Source: Elusimicrobiota bacterium (GTDB lineage: Bacteria > Elusimicrobiota > UBA8919). From it: 53,246 bases of DNA. Location of the stretch: positions 1-53,246 of the forward strand of contig JACRDL010000009.1 of the NCBI GenBank assembly GCA_016218625.1. Direction: 5' to 3'. Positions within the stretch are counted from its first letter, which is position 1. Each line of letters begins with the position of its first letter. The position numbers were made by a program, and so were the translations under genes. Below, in pieces: positions 41,789-51,013 of this stretch. The notes beneath the pieces were generated by a model. That model was not told the DNA's origin and did not search any database. It worked only from the letters and a program-made list of their open reading frames with translations.

Positions 41789-42802
41789 ATGATAAATGTT
41801 GCTATTGTCGGTGCAAAAGGTTATGCAGGAGAGGAACTCATAAAGATTCTTCTGAAACATTCGGGAGTAAAAATTACTTCTTTATCAGGCAGAATGGATG
41901 GGAAACCGAAGCATATATGCGAAATGTATCCATATTTAAAGGGTAATCTTGATATGTTTTGCGAGGATATTGATGAGAAAAAAATTGTCGAAAATGCAGA
42001 TATTATTTTTACCGCCCTGCCGCATATGGTTTCAATGGAAATTGTTTCAAAGTTTATATCTTTGGGTAAAAAAGTAATTGATTTAAGCGCTGATTTCCGT
42101 CTGAAAAACCCTGATATTTATGAAAAATGGTACGGAGTAAAACATGTAAATCCCGGACTTTTGGAAAAAGCGGTTTATGGACTCCCTGAACTTTATAGAA
42201 AAAAAATAAAAAAAGCAAAACTGATTGCAAATCCCGGTTGTTATCCTACGAGCATAATTTTGGGTTGTTATCCCGCGATTAAAGAAAAAATTGCCAAGAA
42301 AAAAGAAATAATTATTGATTCAAAAAGCGGATATTCAGGCGGCGGCAGGGAGTTTGCCAAAAATTACAAAGAACCGAATTGTTACGCATATCAAATCGGA
42401 GGAATTCACAGACATATTCCGGAAATTGAGCAGGAACTGAAATGTCAGATAACTTTCATTCCGCACATAATTCCGCAAGAGAGGGGAATGCTTTCAACTA
42501 TTTATTTGCAATTAAAAAAAGATATTTTCCCACGGGGACTTCCTGCGGTCGCTTTGGAGGATGTTGTTGCGGTTTACAAAAAATATTACGAGAACGAACC
42601 GTTTGTCAGAATAGTAGAAACAGCGATGACAAAAAATGTTGTCAATACAAATTATTGTGATATAGCGATAAATATTGACGGAAAAACAAATAATTTAATC
42701 ATCACATCCGCCATAGACAATCTTGTCAAAGGCGCCGCAGGTCAGGCCGTCCAAAACATGAATATAATGTTCGGCATTGACGAAAAAGAAGGTTTAATAT
42801 GA
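41789..42802 (+). CDS. argC: N-acetyl-gamma-glutamyl-phosphate reductase
   Basis: 337 residues. VAIVGAKGYAGEEL, active cysteine in NPGCYPTS, and HIPEIEQEL, IPHIIPQERGM. Third step of arginine synthesis. GTG 41771 would add six codons from the repeat; ATG 41789 is preferred. argJ follows. Confidence 0.94.
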   Translation: MINVAIVGAKGYAGEELIKILLKHSGVKITSLSGRMDGKPKHICEMYPYLKGNLDMFCEDIDEKKIVENADIIFTALPHMVSMEIVSKFISLGKKVIDLSADFRLKNPDIYEKWYGVKHVNPGLLEKAVYGLPELYRKKIKKAKLIANPGCYPTSIILGCYPAIKEKIAKKKEIIIDSKSGYSGGGREFAKNYKEPNCYAYQIGGIHRHIPEIEQELKCQITFIPHIIPQERGMLSTIYLQLKKDIFPRGLPAVALEDVVAVYKKYYENEPFVRIVETAMTKNVVNTNYCDIAINIDGKTNNLIITSAIDNLVKGAAGQAVQNMNIMFGIDEKEGLI

Positions 42803-42901
42803 ACCCCGCTCCTACTAAATTGTTGTTTGAGAAAATCTGCTTATTGAAAATATCAAATTCTAATTTTGTCAATTTTACTGGTTTTGCAGGAGGGGCGGGG
42901 T
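42803..42901. repeat. inverted repeat between argC and argJ
   Basis: ACCCCGCTCCTAC right after argC is complementary to GCAGGAGGGGCGGGGT, which contains the ribosome site (AGGAGG, 42888-42893) and start of argJ. Its folding could hide the argJ start. Confidence 0.65.
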
Positions 42902-44081
42902 GAATTTTCCGAAAGGTTTTTTTGCTAACGGGTTGCATTGCGGGATAAAAAAAAACGGGAAAAAAGACCTGTCTATTTTTTATTCCGAAAAACCATCTGT
43001 TGCGGCCGGCGTATTCACGAAAAATATTTTTAAGGCGGCGCCCGTGATTATTTCACAAAAAAATATAAAAAATAAAATACATTGTATTGTGGCTAATTCT
43101 GGTTGTGCTAATGCTTGCACGGGTGAAAGGGGAATTGGTGATGTAAAAAAAATATGCGAGTTGACTGCGGATAAATTAAATGTAAAACCAGAAAATATTT
43201 TGGTTGCTTCAACCGGTGTGATTGGTCAGTATCTACCGATGGAAAAAATTGAAAACGGCATTAGGAAATTGTGTTTATATATTCCACCAACTAACCGACC
43301 GAAATCTGCTGTTGAAGGCATTATGACCACAGACACATTTCCCAAGGTTGTTTCTTCTACCTTCTACCTTCTACCTTCTACCCGCTGTACTATTTGGGCT
43401 TGTGCAAAAGGTTCCGGAATGATTGAGCCGAATTTGGCGACAATGCTTTCTTTCATTTTGACAGACGCGCAAATTACAAAAGAAGCATTAAGCCGTGCCT
43501 TGAAAATTGCGACTGAAAAAAGTTTTAATTGTCTGACTGTTGACGGAGATACATCAACTAATGACACAGTTTTTGTTCTTGCTAACGGAGCTGCAAAAAA
43601 TAAACTTATATCTGACGGTAAAAACTTTCAATTATTTTGCGATAAGTTAACTGCTGTTTGTATTGAACTTACAAAAATGCTTGCCAGTGACGGTGAGGGT
43701 GCGACAAAACTAATTGCCATAAATGTTAGAGACGCTAAAAATATCTGTGATGCAAAAAAAATTGCAAAAACGGTGGCAAATTCTCCGCTTGTTAAGACGG
43801 CTATTTTTGGAAATGACGCAAATTGGGGTCGCATAGTTGCTGCAATCGGAAGAAGTGAAGTAATGGTTGATTCAAAAAAAGTTGATGTTTCTTTCAGTAA
43901 TCTCTGTGTCTTCAAAAAAGGTTGCCCTGTTAGTTTTTCGGAAAAAATTGCAAGAAAAATTATATTACAAAAGGTTGTCTCTATAAATATAAACTTGAAT
44001 AGCGGAAAAGAGTATGCAACCGTTTATACATGCGATTTCAGCGACGGTTACATAAAAGTCAACGCTTCATATAGAACATGA
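42900..44081 (+). CDS. argJ: bifunctional ornithine acetyltransferase / N-acetylglutamate synthase
   Basis: 393 residues, GTG start. FPKGFFANGLHCGIKK, TGVIGQYLP and the autocleavage site PNLATMLSF (Thr nucleophile) are typical. It recycles the acetyl group in arginine synthesis. Residues STFYLLPSTRC just ahead of AKGSGMIEPN are coded by a tandem repeat (43352-43387), so the usual segment before the cleavage site has been replaced or lengthened. Confidence 0.94.
   Translation: MNFPKGFFANGLHCGIKKNGKKDLSIFYSEKPSVAAGVFTKNIFKAAPVIISQKNIKNKIHCIVANSGCANACTGERGIGDVKKICELTADKLNVKPENILVASTGVIGQYLPMEKIENGIRKLCLYIPPTNRPKSAVEGIMTTDTFPKVVSSTFYLLPSTRCTIWACAKGSGMIEPNLATMLSFILTDAQITKEALSRALKIATEKSFNCLTVDGDTSTNDTVFVLANGAAKNKLISDGKNFQLFCDKLTAVCIELTKMLASDGEGATKLIAINVRDAKNICDAKKIAKTVANSPLVKTAIFGNDANWGRIVAAIGRSEVMVDSKKVDVSFSNLCVFKKGCPVSFSEKIARKIILQKVVSININLNSGKEYATVYTCDFSDGYIKVNASYRT
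43352..43387 (+). repeat. in-frame tandem repeat inside argJ
   Basis: Four copies of CTTCTAC or CTTCTACC ending in CCCGCTG, the same ending as the insert in waaA and the MetE-like gene. Confidence 0.75.
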
Positions 44082-44701
44082 AAACATATAAACTGAAAAA
44101 AATAGATAAAAAGGCGATAAAAGAAATTGCACTGGATTTGAAAAATGGAAAAATTGCGATTTATCCGACGGATACTATCTACGGTATCGGAACTAATGCG
44201 TTTTGTTTTGAAAGTGTAAAGAAAATTTATAAATTGAAAGGCCGCACCGATAAAAAACCGCTGCCTGTTCTCGTTGATGACATTTCAAAAATTAAAAAAA
44301 TTGTAAGAAAAATTCCGACAGGAGCGTTGCAATTGGCAAAAAAATTTTGGCCGGGACCGCTTACGTTTGTATTTGAAACAAATGAACTCGGCTGTATGCT
44401 TACCGGGGGCAAAAAAAATATAGCAGTAAGAATTCCAGATAACAAAGTTTTACTTTCAATTATAAAAGAAATGACCTATCCGCTTATAGGTACAAGTGCC
44501 AATGTTTCCGGAAAAAAAAACTGCAGATGTCTTTCGGATTTAGATAAAAAAATTCTTAAAAATGTTGATATGATTATAGATGGTGGTGTTGTAAAATTGG
44601 GGAAACCGTCAACCGTTTTGGATGTCAGTAAATTCCCATATATTGTGTTAAGAGAAGGTTGCATATCAAAAAAAGAAATAGAAAAATTCATGAAAATATA
44701 G
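44078..44701 (+). CDS. tsaC: L-threonylcarbamoyladenylate synthase (Sua5/TsaC)
   Basis: 207 residues. KIAIYPTDTIYGIGTNAF, KLKGRTDKKPLPVL, WPGPLTFVF, IAVRIPDN and SANVSGK are Sua5/TsaC motifs. First step of t6A in ANN-reading tRNAs. Overlaps argJ by 4 bp. Confidence 0.94.
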   Translation: MKTYKLKKIDKKAIKEIALDLKNGKIAIYPTDTIYGIGTNAFCFESVKKIYKLKGRTDKKPLPVLVDDISKIKKIVRKIPTGALQLAKKFWPGPLTFVFETNELGCMLTGGKKNIAVRIPDNKVLLSIIKEMTYPLIGTSANVSGKKNCRCLSDLDKKILKNVDMIIDGGVVKLGKPSTVLDVSKFPYIVLREGCISKKEIEKFMKI

Positions 44702-44710
44702 GAGATATAG

Positions 44711-45955
44711 ATGCATCTGAAAAAAACGGATTGCGAAATTTGGGAAGTGATACAAAACGAAACGAAGCGACAGTCGGAAAATCTTGAACTGATTGCATCT
44801 GAAAATTTTACATCGGAGGCAGTTTTAGAGGCGCAGGGCTCTGTCTTAACGAATAAATACGCCGAGGGTTACATCGGAAAAAGATATTACGGCGGATGCC
44901 AATTTGTGGATGTGGCGGAAAAACTTGCCATAGAGCGTGCAAAAAAACTTTTTAATTGTGAGCATGTAAATGTTCAACCGCACTCGGGTACACAGGCGAA
45001 CATGGCAGTTTATTTTGCGGTACTTGACATCGGGGATACAATTATGGGAATGCATCTTTCACACGGTGGTCATCTTTCACATGGTCATCCCATGAATTTC
45101 TCGGGAAAATATTTTAAGACGGTGCCGATAGGGGTATCAAAGAAAACCGGACTTATTGATTACAGGGAAGCAAAACGCCTTGCCATAACACATAAACCGA
45201 AACTGATTGTTGCGGGAACTTCCGCATATTCAAGAGTTATTGATTGGCGAAAGTTTAGGAGTATCTGCGATGATGTTGGTGCTTATCTTATGGCTGATAT
45301 CGCACATTATGCAGGTCTAATCGCGGCGGGATTATATCCTTCGCCCGTGCCGTTTGCTGATTTTGTGACGACAACGACTCATAAGACATTAAGGGGCCCT
45401 CGTGGCGGAATGATTATGTGTAAAGCGAAATATGCATCCGTTATAGATAGAACCGTTTTTCCGGGAACGCAAGGCGGACCGTTGATGCATGTGATTGCAG
45501 CAAAAGCAGTCGCTTTTGGTGAAGCACTAAAACCCGAATTTAAAAAATATCAGTTTCAAATTTTGAAAAATGCAAGAAAACTTTCCGAGGCATTACAAAA
45601 AAATGGTTTCAAAATTGTATCAGGCGGTACGGATTCACATCTTTTACTTATTGATTTAAGTCCTAAAAAACTTACCGGCTTTGAAGTTGAAAAAGTTCTT
45701 GATAAAGCAGGAATTACCGTCAATAAAAATTCAATCCCTTACGACACCCAAAAACCATTTATCACATCGGGAATACGGCTCGGAACACCTGCCGTTACAA
45801 CCCGTGGAATGAAAGAAAATGAAATGCAATTGATATCTGATTTTATCAGCGATGCGGTAAAATACAGAGATAGCGAATCATCGTTGAAAAAAATAAAAGA
45901 AAAAGTAAAATCACTTTGTAAAAAATTCCCGTTGTATAAAAACAGATTGAAATGA
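44711..45955 (+). CDS. glyA: serine hydroxymethyltransferase
   Basis: 414 residues. [26 protein letters not shown] and the PLP lysine in [14 protein letters not shown]. Makes glycine and methylene-tetrahydrofolate from serine. RBS AGGAGATAG. Confidence 0.97.
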   Translation: MHLKKTDCEIWEVIQNETKRQSENLELIASENFTSEAVLEAQGSVLTNKYAEGYIGKRYYGGCQFVDVAEKLAIERAKKLFNCEHVNVQPHSGTQANMAVYFAVLDIGDTIMGMHLSHGGHLSHGHPMNFSGKYFKTVPIGVSKKTGLIDYREAKRLAITHKPKLIVAGTSAYSRVIDWRKFRSICDDVGAYLMADIAHYAGLIAAGLYPSPVPFADFVTTTTHKTLRGPRGGMIMCKAKYASVIDRTVFPGTQGGPLMHVIAAKAVAFGEALKPEFKKYQFQILKNARKLSEALQKNGFKIVSGGTDSHLLLIDLSPKKLTGFEVEKVLDKAGITVNKNSIPYDTQKPFITSGIRLGTPAVTTRGMKENEMQLISDFISDAVKYRDSESSLKKIKEKVKSLCKKFPLYKNRLK

Positions 45956-47001
45956 ATTATATTTATTTGACTGCCTTTGCCGTTGCACTATTTGTTTCTT
46001 TTGCAACGACTCCTATTGCCAAATGGCTTGCAAAAAAGTTTGATGTCACAGATAAACCCGACGGCAGAAAAATTCACTCAATGATTATGCCGCGATGGGG
46101 AGGAATATCCATATTTCTCGGTTTTATAACCGGCATTGTATGCCTGTATTTTTTTCAGCGGTTTCAAACATTGCTTGCATTCCGTCATAAAGTATTTGTT
46201 AAGGGTGAACTTGAAGGTATTCTTTCAATTGACAAACAACTTACCGGAATTCTTATCGGCGGAGCCGTTGTTTTTATTCTCGGTCTTTTTGACGATAAAA
46301 AAAGCGTGCCGCCGGTTGTGAAATTTTTAATTCAGATAATAGTGGCGTTGTCCGTCATAAGTTACGGCGTTAATATATCCGGATTGAATCTTCCGTTTTT
46401 CAAAAGTTACTTCAATTTCCCGCTTTTGTTAAGCCAAATAATTACCGTTTTCTGGCTTATCGGTTTTATGAATACCATAAATCTTATTGACGGTCTTGAC
46501 GGTCTTGCGGCGGGTGTTGTTGCGATTGCAGCATCAACATTTTTGATTGTTGCAATTTTACAGAGCGACACGAAAATCATTCTTTTTTCAAAACAGTTAA
46601 AACTTGCGGCAATTCTGTGTGCCGCCCTTGCCGGCGCATGTATCGGTTTTTTATATCATAATTTTCATCCCGCAAAAATTTTTATGGGTGATAGCGGCAG
46701 TCAATTTTTGGGTTTTATGCTCGGTGCAATAAGCGTTATAGGAACCTTGAAAACAACTGCTATGGTTGCGCTTTTTATTCCAATAACGGTTGTAGCGCTT
46801 CCCGTTTTAGATGTAGCATTTTCAATTTTAAGAAGGGTAAGAAGTAAAAAAAATATAATGACGGCTGACAAAGAGCATTTTCATCATCGTCTTTTGAATA
46901 TCGGTTGGACGCATAAGGAAATAGTGCTTTTGATATATGTGATAACTTTTATTTTGTCGTTTTGCGCAATTTTGCTTACTGTCTTCAACGGAAAAGTTTA
47001 A
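45952..47001 (+). CDS. WecA/TagO/MraY-family phospho-sugar transferase
   Basis: 349 residues, polytopic. [48 protein letters not shown] and the [11 protein letters not shown] loop fit an undecaprenyl-phosphate GlcNAc-1-phosphate transferase (WecA/TagO) better than MraY. Starts surface polysaccharide synthesis. Overlaps glyA by 4 bp. Confidence 0.88.
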   Translation: MNYIYLTAFAVALFVSFATTPIAKWLAKKFDVTDKPDGRKIHSMIMPRWGGISIFLGFITGIVCLYFFQRFQTLLAFRHKVFVKGELEGILSIDKQLTGILIGGAVVFILGLFDDKKSVPPVVKFLIQIIVALSVISYGVNISGLNLPFFKSYFNFPLLLSQIITVFWLIGFMNTINLIDGLDGLAAGVVAIAASTFLIVAILQSDTKIILFSKQLKLAAILCAALAGACIGFLYHNFHPAKIFMGDSGSQFLGFMLGAISVIGTLKTTAMVALFIPITVVALPVLDVAFSILRRVRSKKNIMTADKEHFHHRLLNIGWTHKEIVLLIYVITFILSFCAILLTVFNGKV

Positions 47002-47002
47002 T

Positions 47003-47095
47003 AAAACAGAATTAAGTGATAAGTTGTAAGGATTAAGAAGAAACTTAATACTTAAAGGGAGCGAAGCGACCGACTTAATCCTTAATACTGAATAG
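47003..47095. repeat. TTAATCC palindromic repeat, copy 3
   Basis: AATTAAGTGATAAG, TAAGGATTAAG pair with CTTAATCCTTAATACTG; internal AGCGAAGCG. Fills the gap before the next small gene. Confidence 0.75.
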
Positions 47096-47104
47096 GGAGT
47101 TTTT

Positions 47105-47476
47105 ATGGAAAAAAATCCGAAATTGGATGAATTGTCATTGGATGAGATTAACGCTGTTTTGACACACAAATGGTTTTTATCACAACAGGCCCGCCAGGAT
47201 GTCGGAATTGATTTTGCCTTAGACGACTGGTTTCAAAATCATTCAAAAAAATGGCGTGATGAGAAAATGAAAGCCGATTTTGAAGCGCAAAAAGCCGAAA
47301 TTGAAAAACACAAGTGGTTTCTCTCTCAAAAACTTGGTTATGATGTCGGAAGGCAGCAGGCGGCGCTTGATTGGATAAAATCCGGATATGCGGAGGCGTG
47401 GCGGAACAAATCGGGACCCTATTGCGAAAAAAAAGATAATAAAATAGAAGCGGACAAACCCGCTTCTAACCATTAA
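47105..47476 (+). CDS. small protein with an internally duplicated motif, function unknown
   Basis: 123 residues. Two copies of one motif 48 residues apart: HKWFLSQ (21-27; 69-75), DVG (32-34; 80-82), DW (41-42; 89-90), WR (50-51; 99-100). No signal or membrane segment, highly charged. RBS AGGGAG. I do not recognise a named family with certainty. Confidence 0.75.
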   Translation: MEKNPKLDELSLDEINAVLTHKWFLSQQARQDVGIDFALDDWFQNHSKKWRDEKMKADFEAQKAEIEKHKWFLSQKLGYDVGRQQAALDWIKSGYAEAWRNKSGPYCEKKDNKIEADKPASNH

Positions 47477-47484
47477 AATGAAAG

Positions 47485-47600
47485 GTCGCTCACAAGCAAA
47501 TTTTTTTGAGACGCTCGTCTGCCACTCGCTCTGCAATTTGCTCCTGGAACAAAGAAGTCGCAAATTGAGGCTCTTCAAAAATTTCTTGCTCGCTTCTGAT
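47485..47600. repeat. composite palindromic repeat, family A, copy 3
   Basis: Arms GCTCACAAGCAAATTTTTTTGAGACGC and the complement GCTCTTCAAAAATTTCTTGCTCGC; inner GCAATTTGC/GCAAATTG. Third member of the family at 1420 and 3119, with its own inner sequence. Confidence 0.8.
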
Positions 47601-47614
47601 AATAATGTAGAAAT

Positions 47615-48052
47615 ATGAAATACACAGTCGGCAATATCGGCAAAGCAATAGTTGCAAAAATAGAAAACGGTGATGATCTGATAGGGTGTCTTACAAAAAT
47701 TACACTGAAAGAAAATATTAAATCCGGAATCGTTTTTGTTATCGGTGCAATTCATAAAAACAAAGCTGTCTGCGGTCCGATTAAATCTGTAATTCCTGCA
47801 AAACCTTTTTGGCAGAATTTTCCGGGTCCATCTGAAATCGTAGGTATTGGAACTATTTTCCAAAAGAATTATCAGCCGAAAATTCATCTACATTCGGCAA
47901 TCGGAAGGGGAAAAATTACCCGTGTGGGCTGTTTAAGAAATAAAATGGGAGTGTTTTTGATAGTTGAAGCGGTCATACTTGAAATTAAAAATGTCAATGC
48001 TAAAAGAATGTTTGATAAAAAATTCGCTTTGTCTTTATTAGAGGTTTTGTAA
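47615..48052 (+). CDS. PPC/DUF296-domain protein
   Basis: 145 residues, one PPC (DUF296) domain: VAKIENGDDLIGCL, PSEIVGIGTIF, IHLHSAIGRG and VEAVILEI. The His-rich strand may bind metal. Function of bacterial members unknown. Its stop overlaps the permease start. Confidence 0.82.
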   Translation: MKYTVGNIGKAIVAKIENGDDLIGCLTKITLKENIKSGIVFVIGAIHKNKAVCGPIKSVIPAKPFWQNFPGPSEIVGIGTIFQKNYQPKIHLHSAIGRGKITRVGCLRNKMGVFLIVEAVILEIKNVNAKRMFDKKFALSLLEVL

Positions 48053-49338
48053 TGTCAGATATAAAAACTGAAATCATTGCCGGAACGACAACATTTATAA
48101 CAATGGCTTACATAATTTTCGTCAACCCCGCGATACTTTCTGCAGCAGGTGTGCCATTTGAAGCAGTAGTACTTGCAACCTGTATCGGTAGTGGTTTGAT
48201 GACTATTTTTATGGGGCTTTATTCAAATTATCCGTTTGCACTTGCGCCGGGAATGGGGCTTAACGCTGTCGTTGCATTCACACTTTGCGGCCAGATGGGA
48301 CTTTCATATTCAGTCGCAATGGGAATGATTGTTATTGAAGGATTGATGGTAACGATTTTCGTTCTCACAAGAACACGAGAAGCAATAATGGATGCGATTC
48401 CTAAACCCATAAAACTTGCCATCGGAGTTGGTATCGGAATTTTCATCGCTTTTATCGGACTTTCACAGGGCGGAATTATTGAAAAAAATCCAGCAACGCT
48501 TGTTTCACTCGGAAACCTGAAAACAGATTATGCTCTGACGGCAATAATCGGGCTAATGCTTACAAGTGTTCTTCTCGCTTTCAGGCTGAAAGCATCAATT
48601 TTTATCGGGATAATTTTAACTGCAATTGTCGGATTTTTGTTCGGCGTTGTTTCGCTTCCACAAAAAATATTCTCATTTCCGACTGACTTTTCAGTAATGT
48701 TCAAGCCGGATATTGCCGGAGCATTAAAACTGTCGCTTATTCCTATGATATTTGCACTTTTTATGACTGATTTTTTTGATACGATGGGAACGGTCATCGG
48801 TGTTTCGGAAGAAGGCGGTTTTTTGGATAAAGATGGAAAGTTACCACGGCTGAAAAATGTTTTATTGGTTGACTCTCTCGCTGCTGTCTGCGGCGGACTT
48901 TCAGGCTCTTCGTCAATTACAACATACATTGAATCTGCTGCCGGCGTTGCCGAGGGCGGAAAAACAGGAAAAACATCCGTTGTAACTGGAACACTATTTT
49001 TGATTTCAATTTTTTTAATTCCAATTGTCTGCGTTATCGGCGGCGGTTACAAAATTGCAGAAGGCATCTACAAATATCCGGTGACCGCGCCTGCATTGAT
49101 TATTGTCGGATTTTTAATGATGTCATCTATAAAAGGTATTGATTTCAAAAAAACAGAAGAAGGAATACCTGCATTTCTAACGATTATCGGGATGCCTTTG
49201 ACATACAACATCTCACATGGTATCGGCTTCGGATTCGTCTCCTACACACTGATTAAACTTTTTACCGGCAAAGCCAAAGAACTCCATCCTCTTATTTATA
49301 TTGTCTCTCTTTTATTTATCATAAACTTTACCCTGTAA
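48052..49338 (+). CDS. NCS2-family purine permease
   Basis: 428 residues, about 12 membrane helices. FITMAYIIFVNPAILSAAG, APGMGLNAVVAFT, DFFDTMGTVIGVSEEGG and GLSGSSSITTYIESAAGV are signatures of the guanine/hypoxanthine (AzgA/PbuG-like) branch. Likely imports purines used by Hpt. Confidence 0.93.
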   Translation: MSDIKTEIIAGTTTFITMAYIIFVNPAILSAAGVPFEAVVLATCIGSGLMTIFMGLYSNYPFALAPGMGLNAVVAFTLCGQMGLSYSVAMGMIVIEGLMVTIFVLTRTREAIMDAIPKPIKLAIGVGIGIFIAFIGLSQGGIIEKNPATLVSLGNLKTDYALTAIIGLMLTSVLLAFRLKASIFIGIILTAIVGFLFGVVSLPQKIFSFPTDFSVMFKPDIAGALKLSLIPMIFALFMTDFFDTMGTVIGVSEEGGFLDKDGKLPRLKNVLLVDSLAAVCGGLSGSSSITTYIESAAGVAEGGKTGKTSVVTGTLFLISIFLIPIVCVIGGGYKIAEGIYKYPVTAPALIIVGFLMMSSIKGIDFKKTEEGIPAFLTIIGMPLTYNISHGIGFGFVSYTLIKLFTGKAKELHPLIYIVSLLFIINFTL

Positions 49339-49347
49339 AAATTTTTT

Positions 49348-49377
49348 TTGATAATGACACCAAATTTGTGTTATACT
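49348..49377 (+). promoter_or_regulatory. promoter of the esterase transcript
   Basis: TTGATA (49348-49353), 18-bp spacer, TATACT (49372-49377). The start codon is 236 bp downstream, so the mRNA has a long leader. Confidence 0.65.
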
Positions 49378-49383
49378 ATTTTT

Positions 49384-49612
49384 GAGAAAATGGGATTGTT
49401 CACAATAACCTAATAATAAAAACAAGTGAACCGATTCAACTCCGTTGCAATGTTCTCGGACAATAAATACTTAAAATCAAGAATAATAAAGAGTAATGGA
49501 AATAGTGGCCGCACATCAGATAACAGGGGCATTGCGGTTTAGTTTCACTTCGTCCAAACTACCTGCAGCGAGTCAGTGGGGACTGGCTGAGTTTAGATAG
49601 GAAGGTCAAATT
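49384..49612 (+). other. unexplained long leader with hairpin structure
   Basis: No gene seen in any frame. At 49530-49566 GGTTTAGTTT and AAACTACC flank a 10-base loop, and a second arm AGTC/GACT lies at 49571-49583. The GC-richer block 49507-49600 (CCGCACATCAGATAACAGGG) differs in base use from its surroundings. Could be a structured mRNA leader, a small RNA or an attC-like recombination site; none is proven. Confidence 0.35.
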
Positions 49613-50878
49613 TTGATTGGTCCGAAAATCTACGAAAAAGTAATTGTTTTTTTATTATTCTGCAATATGGGGTGGGCAGAAATGGTTAATCCCATTAGAA
49701 ATCTCAAATCTAATGAGGAACGAGTTAATTCCAAAAAATATTTACATAATTCCGACGGTATGTCTAACGGGGTAAATATTCAATTTACTGTAAAAGTTCC
49801 AAGTTATACTGTCAAGGACGATTCTGTTTTTATATCAGGGAATATTCCTGAATTTGGTAATTGGGATCCCGGAAAAATCAAATTAGACAAGGCGGGTGAT
49901 TTTACTTATCAGAAAAAATTTTCTCTGCCGAAAGATATAAAAACAGAATTCAAATTCACCCGTGGAAACTGGGAAATGGTTGAGAAAGGAAAAGATGGGG
50001 AGGAATTGTCAAATAGAGAAATGACAATCGTGAAGGACGAAAAAATTGAATTCACCATTCTAAATTGGGCTGATAATATAAAAATTGAGAAGAAACATAC
50101 TTTAACGGGGAATATAAAATTTCACGAGAATTTTCATTCCAAAAAATTAAATAACAAAAGGAGTATTATCGTTTATCTTCCACCGGATTATGAAAAAAAT
50201 ATAAAAAAGATATACCCAGTTCTTTATATGCACGATGGCCAGAATATATTTGATTCTGCAACTTCTTTTACAGGTATTGAGTGGGCGGTTGATGAAACGG
50301 TTGAAAAACTGATTTCAGAGAGTAAAATTAAAGAGATTATCATTGTCGGGATTTACAATAATTCTGACAGAGTAAAAGAATATACCCCTTACCCTGATAA
50401 AAAACATGGCGGAGGTGATGCCGATAAATATGCTGATTTCATAATAAATGACTTAAAACCGTTTATTGACAAAACATACAGAACACTCCAAGACAGAAAC
50501 AATACCGCAATTATGGGTTCGTCCCTCGGCGGGATTGTATCACTTTATATTATATGGAAATACCCTGAAATATTCTCAATGAGCGGTGTTGTCTCCCCTG
50601 CTCTATGGTGGGCTGATTACAAGATTTTTGACGAGATAAAAAAATCACCGAAGAAAAAGATTAAGATATATTTTGATATGGGAACGAAAGAAGGAGATAC
50701 TATGGAGAGTTTCAATTCAGCAATTTCTGATGTAAGAAAACTCCATGATATTTTAATTAAGCAGGGCTTTGTTTTGGGAAAAGATTTGGAATATTTTGAG
50801 GATGAAGGTGCTGTTCACAACGAATCTGCTTGGGCAAAAAGAGTTCATAAACCACTCCTCTTCTTCTTCGGCAAGTAA
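49613..50878 (+). CDS. secreted esterase with N-terminal CBM20-like domain
   Basis: 421 residues, TTG start with AGGAAGG upstream. Signal peptide (VIVFLLFCNMGWA), a short repeat-derived stretch, a starch-binding-like domain (FISGNIPEFGNWDPGKIKLD, about 60-155), then an esterase-D/enterochelin-esterase type hydrolase with SIIVYLPPDYE, HDGQNIFD and nucleophile GSSLGG, plus a late His in EDEGAVHNES. Extracytoplasmic; substrate unknown. Confidence 0.87.
   Translation: MIGPKIYEKVIVFLLFCNMGWAEMVNPIRNLKSNEERVNSKKYLHNSDGMSNGVNIQFTVKVPSYTVKDDSVFISGNIPEFGNWDPGKIKLDKAGDFTYQKKFSLPKDIKTEFKFTRGNWEMVEKGKDGEELSNREMTIVKDEKIEFTILNWADNIKIEKKHTLTGNIKFHENFHSKKLNNKRSIIVYLPPDYEKNIKKIYPVLYMHDGQNIFDSATSFTGIEWAVDETVEKLISESKIKEIIIVGIYNNSDRVKEYTPYPDKKHGGGDADKYADFIINDLKPFIDKTYRTLQDRNNTAIMGSSLGGIVSLYIIWKYPEIFSMSGVVSPALWWADYKIFDEIKKSPKKKIKIYFDMGTKEGDTMESFNSAISDVRKLHDILIKQGFVLGKDLEYFEDEGAVHNESAWAKRVHKPLLFFFGK
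49686..49729. repeat. in-frame palindrome inside the esterase gene
   Basis: TTAATCCCATTAGA on the left pairs imperfectly with TCTAATGAGGAACGAGTTAA. It codes NPIRNLKSNEERVN, just after the signal peptide. Compare the palindrome in cooC. Confidence 0.65.
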
Positions 50879-50924
50879 AATTCTATTGGGAAATGACACC
50901 CAGACATTTTCAACGCTCTCTATG

Positions 50925-50956
50925 AAAAGCGGTTTTTTGAAAAAAACGCTTTTTTT
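50925..50956 (+). terminator. intrinsic terminator after the esterase gene
   Basis: AAAAGCGGTTTTTT and AAAAAACGCTTTTTTT form a stem with a T tract at the 3' side. Lies 47 bp after the stop codon. Confidence 0.8.
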
Positions 50957-50957
50957 A

Positions 50958-50986
50958 TTGCAATTTTTTTAATTGTTTTGTATAAT
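50958..50986 (+). promoter_or_regulatory. promoter of hisG-gltX
   Basis: TTGCAA (50958-50963), 17-bp spacer, TATAAT (50981-50986), 27 bp before the hisG start. Confidence 0.7.
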
Positions 50987-51013
50987 AAAACTGTCAGAAA
51001 TTTGGAGGCAAAA

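Noticed and set aside
47243-47887. 214-codon reverse-strand open frame
   Set aside because: It spans two forward genes and a palindromic repeat and shows no recognisable domain; treated as a shadow.
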